Origin: Deltaproteobacteria bacterium HGW-Deltaproteobacteria-12
GTDB lineage: Bacteria; Desulfobacterota; Syntrophia; Syntrophales; Smithellaceae
Assembly (NCBI GenBank): GCA_002840565.1
Contig: PHBK01000010.1
Coordinates: 213,660-277,659 of the forward strand
Length of the DNA stretch: 64,000 bases
Reading direction: 5' to 3'
Each line of letters begins with the position of its first letter. The first letter of the stretch is position 1. The notes beneath the pieces are model-generated. The model had not been told where the DNA came from. It did not search any database and was given only the letters and a program-made list of their open reading frames with translations. Below, piece by piece: positions 1-8,333 of this stretch. The position numbers and the translations under genes are program-made.

Positions 1-279
1 GGATACTACGGACAAGCCATCTACAAACAGGCCATGGGCTGGGTTGCGGGACTTATCATCTTCGGACTATTGATTAGCGGGATTAACAACTGGGCGCATG
101 GCGGCGGACTGCTCGCCGGATTTTTACTCGCCCTTTTTATGGGCTATAATGACAACAAGCAGGAAACAGCCTGGCATAAACTTCTGTCTGCAGCAGCTGT
201 TTTAATTACCGCCGGCGTTTTGATCTGGGCAGCAGTTTATTCCCTTGCTTATTTATTCTCTTCACCGGTGTCTCTCTAA
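1..279 (+). CDS. Rhomboid family intramembrane serine protease, C-terminal part
   Basis: This is the 3' end of a gene that starts before the window; the frame is open from base 1 and gives 92 residues. It contains NNWAHGGGLLAGF, the last catalytic helix of rhomboid proteases, where the His is the general base of the Ser-His dyad. One further hydrophobic segment follows before the stop. Rhomboids cleave transmembrane substrates within the inner membrane. The catalytic Ser (GxSG) would lie upstream and cannot be checked. The family call is firm from the His motif and hydrophobic profile; the substrate is unknown. Confidence 0.75.
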   Translation, partial: GYYGQAIYKQAMGWVAGLIIFGLLISGINNWAHGGGLLAGFLLALFMGYNDNKQETAWHKLLSAAAVLITAGVLIWAAVYSLAYLFSSPVSL

Positions 280-442
280 GAGCCGGATGACGCTTCATGG
301 ATGAATAAACAATATTGGAATTCCCGGGAAACTGGCTTATTGTCATAAATCACATTGACAGAAAATAGCCGCTCCCTTATGTTAGTGGATAATTGAAAAA
401 TTTTGACCTTTTGTTCTAATAACTTATTTGTGAGGTGAACCC

Positions 443-841
443 ATGAAGAAAAACACTGTCTTTTTACTGCTGATATTTCTGGGTGTCCTGATCGGCTGCG
501 ACGCGGCGATCACCATGAGGGGGAAAGTTATGAGCGTCAGTTCAGGACAATTTATTTATCAGGATGGCAACTTGATCACCAACTATAAAGCCGACATCGA
601 TCTGGTCTGGTCCGCTTGTGAAAAAACGGTAACACAATTGAAGGGCACGGATGTTAAAAAAGAGCGCAAAATCTCCACGGGCACGATTAAAGCAGTCATT
701 CAAGATGAAAAAGTGAATATATACGTTGAATATATTACCAAGAATTCTACTTCTGTCTCCATTTTTGTAGGAGTGGCCGGCAATAATATGGCTTCCCGGC
801 TGATTCATGAAAAAATTACCGGTAATTTAATCAATCCCTAG
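443..841 (+). CDS. DUF3568-like small lipoprotein
   Basis: A 132-residue protein with a lipoprotein signal: Lys-Lys, a hydrophobic core, then the lipobox LIGC at residues 16-19. It is therefore probably exported and lipid-anchored. The mature part resembles the DUF3568 family of small periplasmic/outer-membrane proteins of unknown role: a beta-rich domain ending in MASRLIHEKITGNL. The start has a GAGGTG ribosome site about 7 bases upstream. It stands alone and converges on trpB2, with a strong hairpin between them. Family assignment is from recalled similarity; function is unknown. Confidence 0.6.
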   Translation: MKKNTVFLLLIFLGVLIGCDAAITMRGKVMSVSSGQFIYQDGNLITNYKADIDLVWSACEKTVTQLKGTDVKKERKISTGTIKAVIQDEKVNIYVEYITKNSTSVSIFVGVAGNNMASRLIHEKITGNLINP

Positions 842-876
842 GCCTTAACTCTTTAAGAATTGCAGAATCTCCATAA

Positions 877-907
877 AAACCGTCAGGGTTTTATCCCCTG
901 ACGGTTT
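877..907. terminator. Rho-independent, probably bidirectional terminator
   Basis: Perfect 12-bp stem AAACCGTCAGGG / CCCTGACGGTTT with a 7-base loop and T-rich sequence on the right side. It sits between the convergent lipoprotein gene and trpB2, so it can end both transcripts. Confidence 0.8.
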
Positions 908-927
908 CTTTATGGAACTAAAATCTT

Positions 928-2289
928 TTATGGTTTCGGAAAATCCTTGATCGCCTTTAATGCTCTTTCTATTTCTTCATCAGGCAATTCATAAGCCTCT
1001 AGTTTGCCCGATAAATAAGCATCATAGGCGCCAAGATCAACCAGGCCATGACCGCTCCAGTTAAAGAGAATAATTTTTTCCTTGCCTTCTTCTTTGGCGC
1101 GCAGCGCTTCATCGACAACAGCTGCCAAAACGTGGTTGGTTTCTGGTGCGGGAATAAACCCTTCCGTCCGCGCCCATTTGACACCGGCATCAAATGTTTT
1201 CAGCTGGTCATATGCTCTGGCTTCAATAAATCTCTCCCGAACCAGATGGCTGACGATAGGAGCCATGCCATGGTAACGCAGGCCGCCGGCATGAATTGGC
1301 GCCGGAATATAATCATGGCCCAGCGTATACATAGGCAAAAGCGGCGTTGTTTTTGCCAGATCACCGAAGTCATAGGCAAACGGGCCTTTGGTCATGCTGG
1401 GGCAGGAAGATGGTTCCGCCCCGACTATATTCACCTGTTTGCCATGAATCTTGTCGCAGACAAACGGCGTGGCAATTCCGGCAAAATTACTGCCTCCGCC
1501 GCAGCAACCCATCACCACATCAGGATAAATGCCGAGTTTCTGCATTTGTTTTTGTGCTTCCAGACCGATAATCGATTGGTACAGCAAGACATGGTTCAAA
1601 ACGCTGCCCAGTGCATACTTAGTATCTTTGCTGGTGACGGCATCTTCGATGGCTTCACTGATGGCAATGCCCAGGGAACCGGGAGAATCGGGATGCTCTG
1701 CCAGAACGTTGCGGCCGGCCTGGGTCATATTGCTGGGACTGGGAATGCATTCCGCACCCCAGGTGTTCATCATCATGCGACGGTATGGTTTTTGTTCATA
1801 GCTGACCTTGACCATATACACACGGCAAACCAGATCAAACATCTGGCAGGCCATGGATAGGGCGCTGCCCCACTGACCCGCGCCGGTTTCCGTGGTGATG
1901 CGTTTAGTTCCGGCTACTTTGTTGTAGTAGGCCATCGGTATCGCGGCGTTAGGCTTGTGCGATCCGGCCGGGCTGACACCTTCATTTTTATAATAAATCT
2001 GTACCGGGCAGTTCAGTAGTTTTTCAAAATTGCGCGCACGGTACAGGGGAGAGGGACGCCACAGCAGATACTTTTGCAGCACTTCCTCGGGTATGTCGAT
2101 CCACCTTTGAGTGGAGACTTCCTGCTCAATTATATTCATGGGGAAAATAGCGGCCAGATCTTCGGCTTGAACCGGCTGTCCTGTACCCGGATGCAGCGGC
2201 GGTTTCATCGGCGTGGGCAAGTCCGCCATAACATTATACCATTGTTTCGGAATTTCCTGATCTTCCAGCTGTACTTTGACCTGTTTCAT
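928..2289 (-). CDS. trpB2: Tryptophan synthase beta-like protein, TrpB2 type
   Basis: A 453-residue PLP enzyme of the TrpB2 subfamily, expected to make tryptophan from indole and serine. The long N-terminal extension (about 80 residues before the PLP fold) is typical of TrpB2 and unlike TrpB1. The PLP lysine is K112 in GSHKPN; the phosphate-binding loop is CCGGGSN at about 262-268; the [11 protein letters not shown] loop is at 133-143. The start at 2289 is chosen because AAGGAG lies 8 bases upstream; the longer frame (to 2358) would begin inside the terminator hairpin of the leader. No trpA or other trp genes are near, so it is a free-standing trpB2. Regulation by attenuation is described at 2324-2481. 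Confidence 0.9.
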   Translation of the reverse strand: MKQVKVQLEDQEIPKQWYNVMADLPTPMKPPLHPGTGQPVQAEDLAAIFPMNIIEQEVSTQRWIDIPEEVLQKYLLWRPSPLYRARNFEKLLNCPVQIYYKNEGVSPAGSHKPNAAIPMAYYNKVAGTKRITTETGAGQWGSALSMACQMFDLVCRVYMVKVSYEQKPYRRMMMNTWGAECIPSPSNMTQAGRNVLAEHPDSPGSLGIAISEAIEDAVTSKDTKYALGSVLNHVLLYQSIIGLEAQKQMQKLGIYPDVVMGCCGGGSNFAGIATPFVCDKIHGKQVNIVGAEPSSCPSMTKGPFAYDFGDLAKTTPLLPMYTLGHDYIPAPIHAGGLRYHGMAPIVSHLVRERFIEARAYDQLKTFDAGVKWARTEGFIPAPETNHVLAAVVDEALRAKEEGKEKIILFNWSGHGLVDLGAYDAYLSGKLEAYELPDEEIERALKAIKDFPKP

Positions 2290-2323
2290 AAGTATTCTCC
2301 TTTTTGAATTGATTGATAAAACT

Positions 2324-2450
2324 AAAAAAAAATGCCATGGGTTTTCTTCCCACGGCATTTATATTTTTATAAGTTGAACTCATGGGAAGGATATTCCCTG
2401 CCCATGCTCACCTTTTATTCGAGCTTATGGGCAGACTGTTAAAGCCTGCC
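2324..2450 (-). promoter_or_regulatory. trp-type transcription attenuator upstream of trpB2
   Basis: Read on the minus strand, the 5' leader can form a chain of alternative hairpins. Segments: 1 (2450-2444) pairs with 2 (2436-2430), GGCAGGC with GTCTGCC; 2 (CTGCCCAT, 2434-2427) pairs perfectly with 3 (ATGGGCAG, 2405-2398); 3 (CATGGG, 2406-2401) pairs with 4 (CCCATG, 2386-2381); 4 (TTCCCATG, 2388-2381) pairs with 5 (CGTGGGAA, 2354-2347, one G-U); 5 and 6 form the terminator AAATGCCGTGGG / CCCATGGCATTT (2360-2349 with 2341-2330), followed by a run of T. With the Trp-rich leader peptide this fits classical attenuation: a ribosome stalled on the Trp codons frees 2 to pair with 3, freeing 4 to pair with 5 and preventing termination. 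Confidence 0.8.
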
Positions 2451-2481
2451 ACCACCAGTTATTATAATTTATTGCGATCAT
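2425..2481 (-). CDS. trp leader peptide (18 aa, three tandem Trp codons)
   Basis: A short frame ATG...TAA encodes MIAINYNNWWWQALTVCP. Three consecutive TGG codons (2457-2449) lie directly before segment 1/2 of the attenuator, and the stop codon lies at the 3' edge of segment 2. This is the expected geometry of a trp leader: stalling on WWW masks segment 1, while full translation to the stop covers segments 1 and 2. The ribosome site is weak (GAAGTG about 6 bases upstream). It precedes trpB2 by about 135 bases and there is no other gene in between. Confidence 0.8.
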   Translation of the reverse strand: MIAINYNNWWWQALTVCP

Positions 2482-2551
2482 CTTTATCACTTCATTTTAA
2501 TTATTCGACTTTTCAGTAACACAACAAATTAATGTATGTCAAGCAGAAATT

Positions 2552-3745
2552 TTAATAAAAAAATTCTTTATCCCGCCGATACCAGTAGTTAGGGATCAGA
2601 CGGTACATTAATCGAGAGAAAGGACCGATATATTCCTGAGTCCTTTTATCATACTGGCAAGCTTGAATTACGAGATCTTTAATCGCGCTTTTTGTTTCTG
2701 CGGTATTAAATATATGATGGGCGCAGGAAAAAAGAGGGCTGTACATATTTTTTTTCTCTAAATATTTATAAACGTTCTTAATCGTATTCGGCCCTTCCGG
2801 TGTCCCGTCAATCTTCTCTAATACACGCAGGTTAGTTTCTATCGGATTACCGGTATAGAATTGATAAAAATATTTTCCATAGCGGTAATTCTTGCTGGCC
2901 AGAGAAGAAACAGTAACATACATGTCACCTACACCGGCCTGGCTATGAAAAGCCTGAAAACTTCCGCCTAAGAGGCGAGACAGCGAGCGGATTTCCACTC
3001 CGGAACGCGCAAATATCGTGCCGGGAATTGAATCGCCCAATTCCAGCGAATCTGCGAGGCCCTTAATATTTGCTACAATATTTTTCAGGGCGCCGCAGGC
3101 CTCCACGCCAACAATATCAAAATTATAGTATGAATTTAATTCCTTGCGATTGAACTTGAACAAATCATCTCGAATAATGCCCGCAATGCGTCTTTTCCCG
3201 GCAATGGTAACACAGACCGGATTGCCCAGCGCAATATCCATATCAAAAAAAGGGCCTCCGATACAGACCACATCGTATTTATGCTTTATCCTATAAAGGT
3301 TGTTGTTGATCAACTGCGACGGCGTAATTAACTCTTTGGATATTTCATCGGAAATTAAACCTTTAATCGGAGAAATGAGGCATGTATCACCTGCCTTTTT
3401 GGCCAGCATCGGCTTCAGGTAGTTGAGCAGTTCCGGCAAACGGTTCATTGTTACCGCCAGGACAATGAAATCGTTATTTTCAACGATGTGTTCCAAATCG
3501 TTGGTTGCGTATAATTTAGGAGAAAGCCGCGGAACATTTTCCAGGCCGCCCAATTTGTTCGCTAAATCTTCTGTTAAATGAATAGGATTTAAATGATCCC
3601 TGTTTATCGCTTTACAAACTTCAGAATCATGGTAATAAATAGCAACTCGCTTGTTGTCACGACCCAGTTTATAGGCAAAGGAAGTGCCCAAACGGCCGGG
3701 ACCGATGATGGCAACTCTCGAGGTGTCTAAATTAGGAATTATCAT
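2552..3745 (-). CDS. NAD(P)-dependent glycerol-3-phosphate dehydrogenase homologue (GpsA-like, divergent)
   Basis: A 397-residue protein with the order of motifs of GpsA, which reduces dihydroxyacetone phosphate to glycerol-3-phosphate for phospholipid synthesis. Seen: a Rossmann loop GPGRLG (15-20), SPIKGL (125-130, compare SKGI/L), GGPFFDMDIALGNP (163-176), ACGALKN with the catalytic-type Lys at K221, and a QAGVGDMYVTVSS segment matching the GLGD substrate loop. It is about 60 residues longer than usual GpsA, with a basic, aromatic C-terminal tail, and several motif positions are non-standard (GPGRLG rather than GxGxxG A/S; VGD for LGD). A different hydroxy-acid or polyol phosphate substrate is possible. 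RBS AGAGGA precedes the ATG. Confidence 0.7.
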   Translation of the reverse strand: MIIPNLDTSRVAIIGPGRLGTSFAYKLGRDNKRVAIYYHDSEVCKAINRDHLNPIHLTEDLANKLGGLENVPRLSPKLYATNDLEHIVENNDFIVLAVTMNRLPELLNYLKPMLAKKAGDTCLISPIKGLISDEISKELITPSQLINNNLYRIKHKYDVVCIGGPFFDMDIALGNPVCVTIAGKRRIAGIIRDDLFKFNRKELNSYYNFDIVGVEACGALKNIVANIKGLADSLELGDSIPGTIFARSGVEIRSLSRLLGGSFQAFHSQAGVGDMYVTVSSLASKNYRYGKYFYQFYTGNPIETNLRVLEKIDGTPEGPNTIKNVYKYLEKKNMYSPLFSCAHHIFNTAETKSAIKDLVIQACQYDKRTQEYIGPFSRLMYRLIPNYWYRRDKEFFY

Positions 3746-4000
3746 TTTTCCTCTTTATCATAGTTTTAAGAAATTATTATAAGAAATAAATTATCCGACT
3801 GTCAAATTTTAATCGCTCTTTTCCCGGGAAAACAATTTAAATGTGCGCTGCGAGTTTGTTTCTTTTTGATTGCAATATGACTGGGGATTGTTTAAAAATT
3901 AAATGTAATGTTAATTATCAAAGACAGAGTAATATTAAAATGATTACTTGCTTTAGCTGACCGCACTAATATATCGTTAAATACAGGGGTTTTGTTGTTT

Positions 4001-4675
4001 ATGGCCAAAAAAAATCAGGACATCAAAGAAAACAAGCAGTTTTTCTCCAATGGCTCCTTGAAAGAAATTAAATTCATTAAAGACGGCCGAATTGACGGTG
4101 AATATACTTCTTATTTTCACAACGGCCAAATCATGACGCAGCTTCATTTTACCCGTGGGAAGAAAAACGGTGAGGCAACTGCATATTATGATCATGGTCA
4201 GATAAGGGAAAAAGTAAATTTCGTCAACGACAACATGGAAGGCCAATATATTTCATATTACGAGGACGGGCAGATCAGGGAGCAGGAAAATTACAAGGAC
4301 GGGAAACTGGATGGTCTTTACCGGATTTATTTCAAGAACGGTCAGCTAAAAGAAGAAGAATATTTCAGCAATGGCAAATTCGACGGCCCATATGTTTGTT
4401 ATTACAAAACGGGACAAGTTAAAGAAAAAGGAGCCTTTCAAAACGATAAACGCACCGGTGAGTACATTGCCTATTTTAAAAACGGACAGGTAAAAGAAAA
4501 AGCAATGTATAAGAATGGCAACCTGGTGGATAAATTTTATACTTACGAGAGCGTTGCTGACGGAACAACTAAAAGCAATGAACATGCCGATGAAAACTCC
4601 GGGAATTGGGAAGAAAAAGATATTGCCGGATTACTTCAGGATTTAGCTGAGTTTGACAGGAAGAAATCACCATAA
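4001..4675 (+). CDS. MORN/YwqK-like repeat protein
   Basis: A 224-residue protein built of about seven tandem repeats of roughly 23 residues, each with a core like YF-NGQ-KE---Y-NGK-DG-Y. These are MORN-type beta-hairpin repeats, as in the YwqK family often labelled an antitoxin by similarity. No signal peptide or membrane segment is visible, so it is probably cytoplasmic. The tail (about 185-224) is acidic and polar. ATG 4001 is preferred over an in-frame TTG at 3992; the AGGGG site upstream could serve either. The next gene, a universal stress protein, follows 27 bases later on the same strand, so co-transcription is likely. Function is unknown. Confidence 0.75.
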   Translation: MAKKNQDIKENKQFFSNGSLKEIKFIKDGRIDGEYTSYFHNGQIMTQLHFTRGKKNGEATAYYDHGQIREKVNFVNDNMEGQYISYYEDGQIREQENYKDGKLDGLYRIYFKNGQLKEEEYFSNGKFDGPYVCYYKTGQVKEKGAFQNDKRTGEYIAYFKNGQVKEKAMYKNGNLVDKFYTYESVADGTTKSNEHADENSGNWEEKDIAGLLQDLAEFDRKKSP

Positions 4676-4702
4676 TTTGCTTTTTGGAGGCAATTTGTCG
4701 CC

Positions 4703-5542
4703 ATGATAAAGAAAATCCTCATTCCTACTGATGGTTCCCCAAACAGCTTTACTGCTTTGGATTATGGAATTTATATTGCCCTTAAACTTAATGCCACTAT
4801 CAGCGGCCTTCATGTCCTGGATGTTAATTTACTTCAGGGTCCGATGCTGACGGATATTTCCGGTGCGGTGGGTATGCCTCCTTATGATGGCTTTTTTGAT
4901 GCCGTGCAAACATCGCTCAATGAAAAAGCTGATTTCATCGTTAATGATTTTCGCGAGTACTGTCAGAGAGCAGGTCTGAAACCGGAAATAAACAAAGTCA
5001 TCGGAAAAATCGATGAGATAATCATTGAAGAGGCCGCAACTGCCGATTTTATCTTGATGGCCAAGAAGGGAGAACATTTTCATTTAAAAGAAGGTGGACT
5101 GCTTGGGTCTGTCGCTGAAGCCGTCATCCGCCATTCCGGCAAGCCCGTTCTGATCGCTCCTGATAAATTCCTGGAAATAGAAAGTATGGGCATCGCCTTT
5201 GACGGCAGTCCTCCGGCCCAAAAGGCTCTTGATTTTTCATTGAGCCTGTCCCAACAGGCTGCCTGGCCCCTGACCGCCATTATTATTACTTCTGATACGG
5301 AAAAGGCGACAAGGCTTACGGCTCAAATTGAAGAAACAGCTGCCAGACTAGACTATGAATGCGAAATTATTGTCTTGCCAGGCAAGGAAGTGAGGGAAAT
5401 AATAAAATTTATCGAAGAAGGTGCAGTCGAGTTAATGGTCATGGGAGCATATGGACACAATCGCCTTCGTGACCTATTTCTGGGCAGCACGACTTCTCAG
5501 ATTATCCGCAAAAGCTCAATTCCTGTCGTCCTGACTCGTTAG
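4703..5542 (+). CDS. Universal stress protein, two tandem UspA domains
   Basis: A 279-residue protein with two Usp domains (about 1-150 and 156-279). The second keeps the ATP-binding signature GAYGHNRLRDLFLGSTTS; the first has an altered version (AKKGEHFHLKEGGLLGSVAE) that still carries the glycine and serine positions. Usp proteins bind adenine nucleotides and support survival under stress or growth arrest. GGAGG lies upstream of the ATG. The stop overlaps the convergent surE stop by 4 bases. It probably shares a transcript with the MORN-repeat gene. Confidence 0.9.
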   Translation: MIKKILIPTDGSPNSFTALDYGIYIALKLNATISGLHVLDVNLLQGPMLTDISGAVGMPPYDGFFDAVQTSLNEKADFIVNDFREYCQRAGLKPEINKVIGKIDEIIIEEAATADFILMAKKGEHFHLKEGGLLGSVAEAVIRHSGKPVLIAPDKFLEIESMGIAFDGSPPAQKALDFSLSLSQQAAWPLTAIIITSDTEKATRLTAQIEETAARLDYECEIIVLPGKEVREIIKFIEEGAVELMVMGAYGHNRLRDLFLGSTTSQIIRKSSIPVVLTR

Positions 5543-6303
5543 TAACTGATTGTATCCATTGCGGTCGTCAGCATTCCCAGCATATCATATCTCGTCAAGT
5601 CATACTGGATCGGGGTAATGGTAATGAAGCCTGCCGCCAGAGCACTGACATCCGTGTCTTTCTCCTCCTGCTCTGCCTGCGATTCACCGGAAATCCAGTA
5701 ATAAACATTATCCCTGGGATCGCTGCGTTTTTCAAAATGCTCGACAATATTTCCTTTCCCCTGCCGGACAACCCTGACTCCCTTTATCTTTTCCCGGGGC
5801 AGGGCTGGAATGTTCACATTAATAGCAGTATTTTGCAGCCCGGGATTGCCTGCTAATTCGCGCACCATTTTACGGACAAACTGAGCGGCAAAGGCATAAT
5901 CAGCATCCTTACGAGTGTCCAGCGAAACTGCCAGCGCCGGAATTCCCATGATTACTGCTTCGGTCGCCGCAGATACCGTCCCGGAATAAATAACATTGAT
6001 ACCGGCGTTAGATCCGCGATTTATTCCCGATATAACCATGTCTACCGGGCCGTCGGCAAGCTCTCTGATTCCAATTTTGACGCAATCCGCCGGTGTTCCT
6101 AAAACGGCATAGCCCAGAAAGTTACCGGTTTTCATAGCACGCCGCACCATCAGCGGACGAGAGATAGTAATCGCGTGCCCGACAGCGCTCTGTTCAATTT
6201 CCGGAGCGACAATAAAACAATCTGCTTCCTGGCAAAGCTCATCGTAAAGAGCGCTTAAACCTTTGGCATAAATTCCGTCATCGTTCGTCAGCAAAAATCT
6301 CAT
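5539..6303 (-). CDS. surE: 5'/3'-nucleotidase SurE
   Basis: A 254-residue protein matching SurE, a metal-dependent phosphatase that removes phosphate from nucleoside 5'- and 3'-monophosphates. Metal ligands are visible: D8 and D9 in LLTNDDGI, Ser in EQSAVGHA near 39, and Asn in SGINRGSNAG near 95. GTPADCVKIG and the YSGTVSAATEA helix are also typical. Length is normal for the family. It follows the LpoA-like gene on the same strand by 52 bases, so it may be the last gene of a PLD-LpoA-surE transcript. Convergent with the universal stress gene. Confidence 0.95.
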   Translation of the reverse strand: MRFLLTNDDGIYAKGLSALYDELCQEADCFIVAPEIEQSAVGHAITISRPLMVRRAMKTGNFLGYAVLGTPADCVKIGIRELADGPVDMVISGINRGSNAGINVIYSGTVSAATEAVIMGIPALAVSLDTRKDADYAFAAQFVRKMVRELAGNPGLQNTAINVNIPALPREKIKGVRVVRQGKGNIVEHFEKRSDPRDNVYYWISGESQAEQEEKDTDVSALAAGFITITPIQYDLTRYDMLGMLTTAMDTISY

Positions 6304-6325
6304 AACAAATCTTCTTACCCTCTCA

Positions 6326-6348
6326 CCTTCAGCCTTCAGTCCTCAGCC
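6326..6348. repeat. Short GA/CT-rich degenerate repeat
   Basis: CCTTCAGCCTTCAGTCCTCAGCC, a degenerate repeat of a 7-10 base unit between the LpoA-like gene and surE. A very similar stretch occurs at 43274-43300 at the end of the AMP-ligase gene, so the unit is dispersed in this genome. Confidence 0.5.
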
Positions 6349-6355
6349 GATATTC

Positions 6356-7651
6356 CTATTTCACCTGCTCAAGTTTTCCATCTTTAACTTTCAGGATGAA
6401 AGCCGTCTTTTGGCTGACCCTGTCCGGCGAAAAGGATGTATTCCCTGTTGCTCCCTTGTAATTTTTCACCTGCTGAAAACCTGCAACAAACTGTTCGCGC
6501 GTTGCAATACTTTTATCTTCCAAAACACTGATAATCATTCCCATTGTATCATACGACAGCGCTTCTATATTATCCGGCTCCCGACTGTATGCCGAATAAT
6601 AGATATCGACAAAGTCATTTGTTTCCGGATAAAACCCATTGGCAAAAAAGCTGTCGGCAAACACAGCGCCTTCCAGATATTCCGCATCTTTTCTCAACAA
6701 ATCAGGAGTATTCCAAAAGCTTGTGCCCAGAAGTTTAAAGTTCTTAACATCATAAAAAGCAAGTTGAGAAACTATCATCTTGACCCTCTGCAATGAATCC
6801 GGAATGAACAGGGCTTCAAAATCCAGCGGCACCGGAGCTTTATTTTCCGTATTACCGGCAATAGTTTCTTTTGCAGAACCAATTTCCTGCCTGGTGACTT
6901 TCTTAATCTCCTCCGTAAAATCAGTCTGAGTTTTACTGTAACCTATGGCATTCTCTACCTTGCCCGCAACGCGACCAGCCTGTGCGCGGAACAATTTTAC
7001 CATTTCGTTGCCATAATCATCTTGGGGATAAAGGATAGAGAAGGTGGCACAATTTAAATCATCCACAGCGTATTTGACTAAAGCTTCGATTTGCTGCGGC
7101 GGCGTTAAAAAATGTTGGAACACATAATTGTTTGCTTTTGTCAGTCCATCTTTTGGCGTTATCAGAATTACGGGAATCTTCCATTTACCGGCCTCCTGGA
7201 CAATCTCGAAAGCTTCCAGTGTTCCGGCAACCGCTATGATCGTCATAACATTGCCCTTCTTTGCCAATTGAGCCACGGCATTTCTGGCTCCTTCCGGCAA
7301 TCCGCGGGAATCTGAGGCAACTATTTTCCAGGATGTTCTATTTTTCCCATCAAATATTCCCGCGGCAAATAACATTGCATCCAGAGCTTTGTTCCCGTAA
7401 TCCCCATATCTGCCTGACAGTGGAAGAACACAACCTATTGTGTTGCGGTCCGGCAGATCAGATGAATATTGAAAAGCAGTGAGATTTTCCTTCTGTTGCC
7501 CTGTTCCTGCTGATGGTATTTTTTGCTTTGCAATGGGCTGTGGCATTTGACGATCCGTTTTTTCAACAGCGAATGCTGCCCTCCCGCCACAGACGAGAAG
7601 AAAAACAAGAGCCATGATGATAGTTTGGGCAAATATAAGACTGGGATTCAT
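6356..7651 (-). CDS. Periplasmic solute-binding / LpoA-like protein (Peripla_BP_6 family)
   Basis: A 431-residue exported protein with an N-terminal signal (hydrophobic 8-20, cleavage after AAFA near residue 28). The body has a type I periplasmic-binding fold: GCVLPLSGRYGDYGNKALDAM near the start of the domain, then IIAVAGTLEAFEIVQEAGKWKIPVILI and ILYPQDDYGNEMVKLF. Such single genes without permeases are usually annotated as branched-chain amino-acid receptor-like or LpoA-like activators of penicillin-binding proteins. No ABC permease or ATPase accompanies it, which favours a structural or sensory role over transport. Its start overlaps the stop of the upstream PLD gene by 4 bases (ATGA). Confidence 0.7.
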   Translation of the reverse strand: MNPSLIFAQTIIMALVFLLVCGGRAAFAVEKTDRQMPQPIAKQKIPSAGTGQQKENLTAFQYSSDLPDRNTIGCVLPLSGRYGDYGNKALDAMLFAAGIFDGKNRTSWKIVASDSRGLPEGARNAVAQLAKKGNVMTIIAVAGTLEAFEIVQEAGKWKIPVILITPKDGLTKANNYVFQHFLTPPQQIEALVKYAVDDLNCATFSILYPQDDYGNEMVKLFRAQAGRVAGKVENAIGYSKTQTDFTEEIKKVTRQEIGSAKETIAGNTENKAPVPLDFEALFIPDSLQRVKMIVSQLAFYDVKNFKLLGTSFWNTPDLLRKDAEYLEGAVFADSFFANGFYPETNDFVDIYYSAYSREPDNIEALSYDTMGMIISVLEDKSIATREQFVAGFQQVKNYKGATGNTSFSPDRVSQKTAFILKVKDGKLEQVK

Positions 7652-8235
7652 TTGTCTTCCTTGGCAATTTTGAGAATAAAAGCGCGCGCCTCCCGGGCCA
7701 ACTCCGGCTGGTTAATCAAAATGGAAATTTCATTATTATACTTTAACGCTGCCTGTGTCAGATTATGACTGCCCAGCAGAACAAGTTTCTGATCGACTAC
7801 AATGATTTTCGTATGAGTCGTTTTTCGCGGTGAATCGAAATATACTTCCACCCCTTTATCCTGGAGCAGTTGCTTTGTCTTTCTGTTTTGAGCATCCAGC
7901 TTCTCGTCACGCCCGCCTGAATTTTCTAAAATCAGAACAACTTTTACACCTCTCTTTGCCGCCCGGACCAGATGAGCCAAAACTCTGTCAGGATAACTAC
8001 TTTTGTGTGCCCCGGCTTTGACCAGGAAAAATGACATAATTATCTCGCTTTTCGCTTCGTCAATAGCCGCTGTCATGGCGGGGAAGTATTCAGAATTCTT
8101 TAACAAAATAACCGGACAGACCGAATTATCGGTTGATACAATCTTTTTCCCCTCCGCAAAAGAGAGAGAAGAGAAAATTAGTCCGAGCAATAAGCCTAGA
8201 AATATTGATCCCTTGGAAAGAAGAAAATGGTGCAT
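7648..8235 (-). CDS. Secreted phospholipase D-family nuclease/hydrolase with one HKD motif
   Basis: A 195-residue protein with an N-terminal signal peptide (hydrophobic 9-25, cleavage near FAEG). It has a single HKD motif, HTKIIVVDQKLVLLGSHNLT, characteristic of the small PLD members (Nuc/bacterial endonuclease type) that work as dimers. The substrate may be nucleic acid or phospholipid; the size and single motif favour a Nuc-like periplasmic nuclease. The 3' end overlaps the LpoA-like gene by 4 bases, so the two are translationally coupled. Confidence 0.85.
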   Translation of the reverse strand: MHHFLLSKGSIFLGLLLGLIFSSLSFAEGKKIVSTDNSVCPVILLKNSEYFPAMTAAIDEAKSEIIMSFFLVKAGAHKSSYPDRVLAHLVRAAKRGVKVVLILENSGGRDEKLDAQNRKTKQLLQDKGVEVYFDSPRKTTHTKIIVVDQKLVLLGSHNLTQAALKYNNEISILINQPELAREARAFILKIAKEDK

Positions 8236-8287
8236 ATGATTTCCTTTTGTTGGAAATTACAATAAACACTGGATTAAATCCATAAAA

Positions 8288-8320
8288 AAAGCCCGGAGCT
8301 TAGTTACAGCCCCGGGCTTT
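8288..8320 (-). terminator. Rho-independent terminator of the gmhA-grpE-dnaK operon
   Basis: On the minus strand AAAGCCCGG pairs with CCGGGCTTT, followed by a run of T. It lies just after the dnaK stop. Confidence 0.85.
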
Positions 8321-8333
8321 ATCAGTTTACTTC

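Noticed and set aside
1048..1860. Long plus-strand frame opposite trpB2
   Set aside because: It is a shadow of the well conserved trpB2; its translation has no family features.
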